Source: JAFGFG01 sp964442905
GTDB lineage: Archaea; Aenigmatarchaeota; Aenigmatarchaeia; QMZP01; JAFGSV01
Assembly: GCA_964442905.1 (NCBI GenBank)
Contig: CAYUBD010000033.1
Span: forward strand, 1-11,261
DNA: 11,261 nucleotides
Direction: 5' to 3'
Part shown: piece by piece, positions 6,048 to 11,261 of the stretch
How positions within the stretch are numbered: the stretch's first letter is position 1
Layout of the letters: the number at the start of each line of letters is the position of its first letter
The notes under the pieces: generated by a model
Databases searched by the model: none
Seen by the model: the letters and a program-made list of their open reading frames with translations, nothing else
Told to the model about the DNA's origin: nothing
Translations under genes and position numbers: made by a program

Positions 6048-7214
6048 ATGAGAGGAAATTACATTTTCATGTCATTGGTGATAGTAGCATTACTGTCCGT
6101 AAACGCCGTTTCTGCACAGAGTTCTGACGTATCCCTGATGTTAAACAAGCAGACACCGTATCCGGTAGAGCCGGGTCAGATTGTCAATCTAGTGGTAGCG
6201 CTGGAGAACAATGGATCATCATCACAGAGCTTCACACTGGAAATATTACCAGCAGCGCCGTTCACACTGCTTCCCGGAGAGGAATCGGTAAAGACGTTCT
6301 CGAACATCGGTGCACTCAGCACGGTGACCGAGACTTACAAGCTTAAAGTTGATCTGTCTGCTGTCTCAACGACTTACGACCTGAAATTCAGATACAGCAG
6401 TGGAAGTTCAACGGTCTACATAACAAAGAAAATTCCGGTTACAGTCCAGGGAACACCGAAGATCGTAATAGAGGATATAACGACTACGCCAAGCGTAATA
6501 GAGCCAGGACACGAAGTTGAACTGGACATCAAGCTGAAGAACGTAGGTTCCGGTGACGCGACCCAGCTTGAGCTTGTTCTTGAAGCAGATGCGGACCCCG
6601 AGACAGAGGAAAGCCTCATCGTCCCCATACTTTCAGGCGGAAGCTTCTATCTGGAAGAAATAGGTTCAGGTGAAGAAGCTGTTGCCATGTTCAGACTCGA
6701 CATAGACAATAACGCTGAATACAAGAGTTACACATCTACGCTGACAATCACCTATAATGATGAGAGTGGCGCTGAGAGCACCGTGACCAGGGATTTAGGA
6801 ATACCCGTCAAGGGAAGTCCTGTTATAAAGATACTGAGCGCCAAGCTCGAGAACGGTGACTTCAAGGTCGACATAGAAAACATAGGAACCGGAAGCGCAA
6901 AGGCGCTGCAGATTGAGTTCATACAGGACAACGAAGTCAAGGACTCTTCGGTTGCAAGCGAACTCAAGCCTACACGGTCCAAGACTCTCAGATTCTCAGG
7001 ATTCAGATACGGCGAAGCGATTGTGAAAATATCATACCTCGATGAAAGCAACGATGTTTTCGTCAGCGAGAACAGTATCACTGTCAAGCAATCTGCTGCA
7101 TCTGATGATGGAAGCGGGACCGACTACTCCGGTTATGTAGGAATACTCTTACTGGTAGTGTTGATAGAAGGGTTCTACATCTGGAGAATGAAGAAGAGGA
7201 TGAAAAGGAAGTAG
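6048..7214 (+). CDS. Exported, membrane-anchored protein with repeated Ig-like (CARDB/NEW3-type) domains
   Basis: Resembles the archaeal COG1361 group of surface proteins often encoded beside MacB-type ABC transporters. Seen in 388 residues: a signal peptide (hydrophobic 6-18, likely cleavage after VSA at 23); an Ig-like domain near 35-115 with PVEPGQIVNLVVALENNG; a second near 125-240 starting from VIEPGHEVELDIKLKNVGSG; a third near 255-340 (KVDIENIGTGSA); and a C-terminal helix at about 363-379 followed by RMKKRMKRK, which places the domains outside the cell. It has no cysteines to suggest lipidation. It probably works as the extracytoplasmic partner of the ABC system, a role like that of MacA in bacteria though unrelated in fold; this is inference from position. 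Start: ATG 6048 chosen; ATG 6069 would still leave a signal peptide, and TTG 6036 is less likely. Confidence 0.8.
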   Translation: MRGNYIFMSLVIVALLSVNAVSAQSSDVSLMLNKQTPYPVEPGQIVNLVVALENNGSSSQSFTLEILPAAPFTLLPGEESVKTFSNIGALSTVTETYKLKVDLSAVSTTYDLKFRYSSGSSTVYITKKIPVTVQGTPKIVIEDITTTPSVIEPGHEVELDIKLKNVGSGDATQLELVLEADADPETEESLIVPILSGGSFYLEEIGSGEEAVAMFRLDIDNNAEYKSYTSTLTITYNDESGAESTVTRDLGIPVKGSPVIKILSAKLENGDFKVDIENIGTGSAKALQIEFIQDNEVKDSSVASELKPTRSKTLRFSGFRYGEAIVKISYLDESNDVFVSENSITVKQSAASDDGSGTDYSGYVGILLLVVLIEGFYIWRMKKRMKRK

Positions 7215-7241
7215 TTCAGCTTCTCCCAGAGATGGTATATT

Positions 7242-7922
7242 ATGCAAAAGGAGAACATATTCGATATCAGGGATGTCTCTAAGGTCTACTGCATGAAGGG
7301 CGTTGAAACACATGCGCTCAGAGGTGTAAACCTGACCGTCAAGAGAGGGGAATACGCGGCCATAATAGGACCTTCCGGGTCGGGAAAATCCACGCTCATG
7401 CACATAATGGGCTGCCTGGATACACCTACCAAAGGAAAGGTCATAATCGAGGATAGTGACACTTCCGAGATGGACGATAATGAACTTGCGAGAATCAGAA
7501 GGGAGAAAATAGGCTTCGTATTTCAGGCATACAACCTCATTCCCGGTCTCACTGCGATAGAGAACATCTCTCTGCCCATGAGGTTCAATGGCATAGGAAA
7601 GGGCGATGCGCAGAGAAGGGCAAAAGAACTTCTGGATAAGGTGGGACTCGGCGACAGGATGGAGCATAAGCCAAGCGAGATGTCAGGCGGAGAGCAGCAG
7701 AGGGTCGCAATCGCCAGATCACTCGTGAACGACCCTGATGTAATAATGGGTGACGAGCCCACCGGAAACCTTGACTCGAAGACCAGCGAGGAGATAATGG
7801 ACGTGATAGAGGACCTCCATAAGAAAACTGGCAAGACCGTGATAATAGTTACTCATGACAGGAATATCGCGAAGAGGGCATCAAGAAAGATAATGATGCT
7901 CGACGGGAAAGTAGCGAAATAA
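7242..7922 (+). CDS. ABC transporter ATPase, MacB/LolD type
   Basis: Cytoplasmic nucleotide-binding subunit that drives the two permeases encoded next to it. All motifs are intact in 226 residues: Walker A GPSGSGKST (43-51), Q-loop Q95 in FVFQAYNLIPGLTAIEN, signature SGGEQQRVAIARSL (148-161), Walker B with D171 and catalytic E172 in MGDEPTGNLD, and the switch histidine H205 in IIVTHD. The NLIPGLTAIEN segment after the Q-loop and the length are typical of the LolD/MacB/FtsE class, which powers mechanotransmission or lipoprotein/peptide export rather than classical import. The gene lies 27 bases after the surface-protein gene and five before the first permease, so one transcript is likely. No strong SD precedes the ATG. 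Confidence 0.95.
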   Translation: MQKENIFDIRDVSKVYCMKGVETHALRGVNLTVKRGEYAAIIGPSGSGKSTLMHIMGCLDTPTKGKVIIEDSDTSEMDDNELARIRREKIGFVFQAYNLIPGLTAIENISLPMRFNGIGKGDAQRRAKELLDKVGLGDRMEHKPSEMSGGEQQRVAIARSLVNDPDVIMGDEPTGNLDSKTSEEIMDVIEDLHKKTGKTVIIVTHDRNIAKRASRKIMMLDGKVAK

Positions 7923-7927
7923 TAATT

Positions 7928-9055
7928 ATGTTTGATATAGCAGTCAGGGAACTTGCGGGTCACAGGACCAGGACTATTCTTACGGCCTTGGGCATATTCA
8001 TAGCCATAACTGCGATAGTATCTTTGGGTTCAATATCTGCCGGGGTCAATGATCTTATCAGTTCTTCTACCAGCTCTATAGGCGCAGACACCATATTCGT
8101 GATGAAGCATTTCGACATGTCCGAGATGTCAGGACCTCCCGGCAGCCAGTCGATCGAAGACATGACCGCAGAGCAGGTGGCTGAGATAAGCGAGATTTCC
8201 GGAGTTAAGAGAACTGTTCCAATAATAGTAAGCCAAGCCGGGGGTTTTTTCGAGGTCGATGGACTGAACATAGAAGACGTGGACCTGTTCGGTGGAGAGA
8301 ACCTGGAGTTTGAAGAGGGCATGTGGCCTGAGAACGATGAAAAGGCAGCCGTTCTGGGTAAGGTGGTTGCAAACTCTTTTGACGCCGCAGTAGGGGATAC
8401 AATACTGCTGAACAAGAAGGAAGTCGAGGTTGCGGGTATATTCGAAGAAGGCTCGGGCGCTTATGATCTTGTGATAATCATTCCCTATGACGCCGCGAAT
8501 GACATTTACGAGGCCGATGGAGGTGCCACCCAGATAATACTGGAACCTGTCGATATCTCAATGGTGGATAGTATAAAGGAAACCGTAGAAGAGGAGCATG
8601 AAGACCTTGATGCCATGACCATGGAGGATGCGCTCTCCATGATGGAGGAGATGATAGGGACGCTAAACATAATGACCTTCGGCATCGGTTTCGTCACATC
8701 GCTTGTTGCCGCGATAGGTATAATAATAACCATGTACACCTCGGTTGTCGAGAGGAAGAGGCAGATAGGCATAATGAAGGCGACCGGAGCTTACGGGAGG
8801 ACCATACTAATGCAGATACTTGAAGAGGGGATTGTTATCTCACTGGTCAGCAGCGTCCTTGCAGTCGGTGTATCGTTCTTCTTCGTTGACTTGATCAACA
8901 ACGTCCTTATGGGAGGGACCAAACTGGCTATGATAACGCCTGAGCTGGCGGTAGGCGCCGTGCTCTACGGCGTATTGCTCACGATACTGGCGAGCCTGTA
9001 CCCGGCACGCATGGCCGTCAAAGTGGATCCGATAAAGGCGATAAGGGGTAACTGA
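7928..9055 (+). CDS. MacB/FtsX-type ABC permease, first copy
   Basis: Membrane subunit with the MacB topology: N-terminal cytoplasmic stretch (RELAGHRTRTILTALG), TM1 at about 16-36, an extracytoplasmic domain of about 210 residues, then an FtsX domain with three helices (about 250-270, 298-320, 340-358). The cytoplasmic ERKRQIGIMKATGA (275-288) is the usual contact to the ATPase, and the family end YPARMAVKVDPIKAIR closes the protein. At 375 residues it is close to the size of archaeal homologues and has a small ectodomain. Two methionine-rich patches occur outside, at 59-67 (MKHFDMSEM) and 230-242 just before TM2. It pairs with the ATPase and probably forms a heterodimer with the second permease. 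It starts five bases after the ATPase stop. Confidence 0.93.
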   Translation: MFDIAVRELAGHRTRTILTALGIFIAITAIVSLGSISAGVNDLISSSTSSIGADTIFVMKHFDMSEMSGPPGSQSIEDMTAEQVAEISEISGVKRTVPIIVSQAGGFFEVDGLNIEDVDLFGGENLEFEEGMWPENDEKAAVLGKVVANSFDAAVGDTILLNKKEVEVAGIFEEGSGAYDLVIIIPYDAANDIYEADGGATQIILEPVDISMVDSIKETVEEEHEDLDAMTMEDALSMMEEMIGTLNIMTFGIGFVTSLVAAIGIIITMYTSVVERKRQIGIMKATGAYGRTILMQILEEGIVISLVSSVLAVGVSFFFVDLINNVLMGGTKLAMITPELAVGAVLYGVLLTILASLYPARMAVKVDPIKAIRGN

Positions 9056-9056
9056 C

Positions 9057-9146
9057 ATGATAAAAGGTTGCAGGATCCCCAAAAACCATCGGGAACGGGT
9101 TCCCTCGTTTCCGCTTATGCAGAACCCGCTGGAGGTTTTGACATGA
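9057..9146 (+). pseudogene. Mini-ORF A, ending in a permease-like tail
   Basis: A 29-codon frame begins one base after the stop of the first permease (TGA-C-ATG) with GGGGT upstream as a possible SD, and ends ...LMQNPLEVLT. Its final eight codons lie in the first copy of a 29-bp direct repeat. N-P-L-E-V-L resembles the C-termini of the two flanking permeases (DPIKAI, NPIEAI), so it may be the leftover tail of a deleted permease gene. The first 21 codons resemble nothing familiar. Its stop overlaps the ATG of mini-ORF B. Whether it is translated is unknown. Confidence 0.4.
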
Positions 9147-9148
9147 TG
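9120..9148 (+). repeat. 29-bp direct repeat, copy 1
   Basis: Identical over 29 bp to 9170-9198 (offset 50 bp). It contains GAACCCGC, the strong Shine-Dalgarno GGAGGT, the block TTTTGACATGATG with two start codons, and, in frame with mini-ORF A, the residues QNPLEVLT plus stop. The flanking bases differ, so the repeated unit is 29 bp, not the whole 50-bp period. Confidence 0.95.
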
Positions 9149-9196
9149 GATAAGGGTGGCTGGAGTCGTCAGAACCCGCTGGAGGTTTTGACATGA
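9143..9196 (+). pseudogene. Mini-ORF B, MMDKGGWSRQNPLEVLT
   Basis: A 17-codon frame opens at the tandem ATGs of repeat copy 1, six bases after GGAGGT, and ends in repeat copy 2 with the same QNPLEVLT-stop. The stop TGA lies inside ATGATG at the start of the second permease. It reads like the first few codons of one permease joined to the last codons of another, as expected if a tandem gene lost its middle. It could also act as a leader peptide that couples translation of the second permease to the first. Confidence 0.4.
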
Positions 9197-9198
9197 TG
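9170..9198 (+). repeat. 29-bp direct repeat, copy 2 (start region of the second permease)
   Basis: Second exact copy of the 29-bp repeat. Here GGAGGT (9181-9186) is the ribosome-binding site, and the two ATGs at the end are the start codons of the second permease, six and nine bases downstream. It is the strongest SD among the genes of the ABC operon. Confidence 0.95.
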
Positions 9199-10293
9199 TG
9201 GGAGATGATATTCAGGGAGTTTGAAAGGCATAAGGTCAGGACAGCCCTTACCGCGCTCGGCGTCATGATAGGCATTCTATTAGTAACCAGCATATCATCG
9301 TTCTCCGAGGGCATAACATACTATGTCAACGACCAGCTTTCCATAACCTCAGGACTGGTTACGGTGATGGAAGCTGAAATTCCCCAGTACGGTTTCATGC
9401 GTGGAGAAATAGACCAGGAACTTGTGGATGAAATTGAAGGCCTCTCAGGAGTAGAAGTAGTATCGCCCATACTCTTCGCTACCGTAGATGGGGAAAGTAT
9501 AACAGGAATTAAGCCGGAAGTAGAAGACATAATGTCCGTGAACATAGAAATCGATGAGGGAAGGGATCTGAACATGGGTTCCTATGAGATAGTGATAGGC
9601 TATGATTATGCCGAGAATAACGACTACGGGCTGGGAGACACCATAAAATTCAGGGATATTGATTTCGAAATCGTTGGCATACTAGAGGATTCGGGCGACT
9701 CTGACATAGACAACGGAATTGACATGGATATCGAAGTGCTTCAGGAAATAGAGGACAAGGAAGGTGTGATAACGATGATGATGATAAAGCCGACGTCGCC
9801 GGCTGATGCGGATATAATCGAGCAGTCCATAAACGACGAGTTCGATGAACTCAGAGCTGCGACCGACAAGAGCCTCTCGGACACGGCCAACGAGACGCTT
9901 TCCCAGCTCAACCTGATGACGTTCGCGCTCGGCAGCATAGCAGCTCTCGTGTCCGGCATCGTGATAATGAACGTAATGATAATATCCGTGAGGGAGAGGA
10001 GGCGCCAGATAGGGACCATGAAGGCGCTCGGCGCCACCAGCAGATACATATTGCTGTCAGTGCTCTTCGAGGCAATAATCATAAGCGTTTCCGGTGCCAT
10101 AGTCGGAATTCTGCTGAGTTATTGCGGAGTGGAATTAATCAACGCCATACTTCTGCAGCCAATAGCGCTCATAACCCCGAGGCTGGTAGCACAGGGAATA
10201 CTATTCGCAGCGTTCATAGGAGCAGTGTCGGGATACATACCTGCAAGACAGGCGGCAAAGCTGAACCCGATAGAAGCCATACGCTACGAGTAA
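9196..10293 (+). CDS. MacB/FtsX-type ABC permease, second copy
   Basis: Paralogue of the first permease. From ATG 9196 the N-terminus (WEMIFREFERHKVRTALTALG) aligns residue by residue with that of the first copy; ATG 9193 adds one Met. In 365 residues: TM1 about 16-36, an ectodomain of about 200 residues, and an FtsX domain from about 238 with helices near 242-264, 286-310 and 330-348. The coupling segment is RERRRQIGTMKALGA (266-280) and the ending IPARQAAKLNPIEAIRYE. The ectodomain has a striking acidic stretch at 164-190 (EDSGDSDIDNGIDMDIE and onward). Ectodomains of the two permeases differ clearly while the membrane parts are alike, which suggests a heterodimer with specialised outer surfaces. 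It is last in the operon; an A-rich tract follows the stop. Confidence 0.93.
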   Translation: MWEMIFREFERHKVRTALTALGVMIGILLVTSISSFSEGITYYVNDQLSITSGLVTVMEAEIPQYGFMRGEIDQELVDEIEGLSGVEVVSPILFATVDGESITGIKPEVEDIMSVNIEIDEGRDLNMGSYEIVIGYDYAENNDYGLGDTIKFRDIDFEIVGILEDSGDSDIDNGIDMDIEVLQEIEDKEGVITMMMIKPTSPADADIIEQSINDEFDELRAATDKSLSDTANETLSQLNLMTFALGSIAALVSGIVIMNVMIISVRERRRQIGTMKALGATSRYILLSVLFEAIIISVSGAIVGILLSYCGVELINAILLQPIALITPRLVAQGILFAAFIGAVSGYIPARQAAKLNPIEAIRYE

Positions 10294-10365
10294 AAAAAGA
10301 AAGAAATCGCGGAAACAGATAACATCTCAAACATTAGAAAGCCGGCCGAAGCCACCAGAAATGAA

Positions 10366-10404
10366 TTACTTCTTCTTTGCCTTCTTTGCCTTCTTCTTGG
10401 CCAT
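10366..10404 (-). CDS. Possible 12-residue Lys/Ala peptide MAKKKAKKAKKK
   Basis: On the minus strand a tiny frame encodes MAKKKAKKAKKK and ends in TAA. GGCGGTGGTGG directly upstream resembles this genome's SD, and a TATA-like CTATTTAA (10461-10468) is placed for a leader of about 33 bases. The frame is open further upstream (NKAVVV before the ATG), so GTG starts are possible. A polycationic peptide could bind nucleic acid or ribosomes, but that is only its charge speaking. Because it lies alone between two plus-strand genes with all three signals, I list it, with low certainty. Confidence 0.35.
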   Translation of the reverse strand: MAKKKAKKAKKK

Positions 10405-10458
10405 GACCACCACCGCCTTATTGATGGTAATTTGGTGTAATATTATTTGGTTCCACCA

Positions 10459-10469
10459 GCTTAAATAGT
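10459..10469 (-). promoter_or_regulatory. TATA-like element for the Lys/Ala mini-gene
   Basis: The minus strand reads ACTATTTAAGC, with an expected transcript start near 10438. It is back to back with the plus-strand lipoprotein promoter 30 bp away. Confidence 0.35.
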
Positions 10470-10490
10470 CGATATTTTTAGGTTAAAACG

Positions 10491-10505
10491 GAAGCGCTTT
10501 ATTAG
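10491..10505 (+). promoter_or_regulatory. Promoter block GAAGCGCTTTATTAG of the lipoprotein gene
   Basis: GAAGCGC followed by the TATA-like TTTATTAG (10498-10505), centred 25-26 nt before ATG 10526, so a leaderless transcript is likely. It shares GAAGCGCTTT and the same distance to the start codon with the block at 1846. Confidence 0.6.
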
Positions 10506-10525
10506 ATGCCATGCAGATTATATTC

Positions 10526-11170
10526 ATGAGTAAAACAATAGCAATAATGCCGGTTCTGCTGGTATTTTCAGTGATTTTCGTGTCTGGCTGCGCAACAGAC
10601 AGTCCTGTAAACAAGATAACAAACTTCGAAGAGTGCATCGCGGCAGGATACCCTGCCATGGAAAGCTACCCAAGGCAGTGCATGGTACCAGGAGGTCCAG
10701 CATTCACCGAAGAGATAGAAGAGTCCCCGATAGGCGGCGAGAGGGATGTGCATGGATGTCTCGGGCCAGCTGGTTACACATGGAACGAGGAAGTGGATGC
10801 GTGCATAAGGACATGGGAGCTTGACGATAACCAGAAGACTGCTGCAGGAATTGCTGTAGATTACGTGGGAGAGGAGTACGCGACAACAGTGACCGAGGTC
10901 ATGACAGCGCGTTGCCCGGGATGCTTCATGGTGAAGCTCGAACAGGGCGAGCAGAGGGACGTCATAACGGTCGACGTGAACAACTGGACCGCGATAAGCC
11001 AGACAATGACTTATCATGCCTGCACGGAAGAAGAGAAGGCTGCTGAGGCCTGTACCATGGAATACATTCCGGTATGCGGATGGAGTGAGATGCGGGCCTC
11101 GAAGACCTACGGGAACGGATGCAGTGCATGTGCTGCTGGTTCGGATTACTGGGAAGCCGGAGAGTGCTGA
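10526..11170 (+). CDS. Secreted lipoprotein with a Kazal-like, cysteine-rich C-terminus
   Basis: Surface lipoprotein of 214 residues. A signal sequence (hydrophobic 8-19) ends in a lipobox-like VSGC with C22 as the likely anchor. ITNFEECIAAGYPAMESYPRQC follows (C37, C52), a short module seen in other small secreted prokaryotic proteins; then HGCLGPAGYTWNEEVDAC (C78, C93); a central region with ARCPGC (C130, C133); and a C-terminal six-cysteine segment (C166, C176, C184, C199, C202, C214) with PVCG and TYGNGCSAC, as in Kazal-type protease inhibitors. The last two parts together fit what I recall as eight-cysteine-cluster proteins of DPANN archaea. Thirteen cysteines in all suggest disulfides outside the cell. 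The role is unknown; protease inhibition is possible but unproven. ATG 10526 is chosen over 10511 because it fits the leaderless promoter and gives a cleaner signal peptide. Confidence 0.8.
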   Translation: MSKTIAIMPVLLVFSVIFVSGCATDSPVNKITNFEECIAAGYPAMESYPRQCMVPGGPAFTEEIEESPIGGERDVHGCLGPAGYTWNEEVDACIRTWELDDNQKTAAGIAVDYVGEEYATTVTEVMTARCPGCFMVKLEQGEQRDVITVDVNNWTAISQTMTYHACTEEEKAAEACTMEYIPVCGWSEMRASKTYGNGCSACAAGSDYWEAGEC

Positions 11171-11172
11171 TT

Positions 11173-11261
11173 CTAGCCTTTCATGCCATCTTCGAGCACG
11201 TCGTCATCCATCAGGTCGTCCCAGAAAACGCTGCTCGTTTCAACGTAAGAGATGCCGAGGC
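11173..11261 (-). CDS. C-terminal end of an unidentified protein (runs off the right edge)
   Basis: The minus strand is open from the window edge to a TAG at 11175-11173, giving 28 codons that read LGISYVETSSVFWDDLMDD and end VLEDGMKG. The strongly acidic tail and the tight convergent arrangement (two bases between this stop and the lipoprotein stop) suggest a genuine gene end. Too little is present to name a family. Confidence 0.55.
   Translation of the reverse strand, partial: LGISYVETSSVFWDDLMDDDVLEDGMKG

Noticed and set aside
9120..9198. CRISPR array or transposon remnant at the 29-bp repeats
   Set aside because: Only two copies exist, with one 21-bp spacer, no neighbouring cas gene, no terminal inverted repeats and no target-site duplication; the repeat is coding and contains a start site.

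Overview
The window looks like a piece of an archaeal chromosome, most likely from a DPANN-type lineage. The evidence is archaeal-type ribosomal proteins uL4, uL3, uS11, uS4 and uS13; GTGAT/GGTGAT-type Shine-Dalgarno sites in front of them; TATA boxes about 26 nt upstream of apparently leaderless starts; and a cysteine-rich lipoprotein of a kind I associate with DPANN genomes. The lineage call is inference. No rRNA, tRNA, CRISPR array or insertion sequence was seen.

Left part (about 1-5960): translation genes, mostly on the minus strand. Read in their own direction they run uS13, uS4, uS11, uL3. After uL3 the minus strand is interrupted by two plus-strand genes: a four-helix membrane protein (1883-2389) and a putative HEXXH metallopeptidase (2404-3381). 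Minus-strand coding then resumes with a PurN-like formyltransferase (937-1806) and uL4 (66-863). The usual archaeal neighbours uL3-uL4 are therefore split by about 2.5 kb of foreign-looking context, and uS11 is followed directly by uL3 rather than by rpoD.

Middle part (about 5960-10293): a plus-strand operon for a MacB/LolD-type ABC system. It has an exported, C-terminally anchored protein with repeated Ig-like domains (6048-7214), an ABC ATPase (7242-7922) and two different FtsX/MacB-type permeases (7928-9055 and 9196-10293). Between the permeases lies the most unusual spot in the window. A perfect 29-bp direct repeat, offset by 50 bp, creates two chained mini-ORFs. Both end in the residues QNPLEVLT, which resemble a permease C-terminus, and both overlap the next start codon. 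They look like the collapsed remains of additional tandem permease genes, or a coupling leader derived from them.

Right part (10294-11261): a possible 12-codon Lys/Ala peptide gene on the minus strand, a secreted lipoprotein with a Kazal-like six-cysteine C-terminus (10526-11170), and the last 28 codons of an unidentified minus-strand gene running off the edge.

Regulation: ribosomal genes appear to have short leaders with SD sites, whereas the membrane-protein and lipoprotein genes share a promoter block (GAAGCGCTTT followed by a TATA element) placed for leaderless transcripts.
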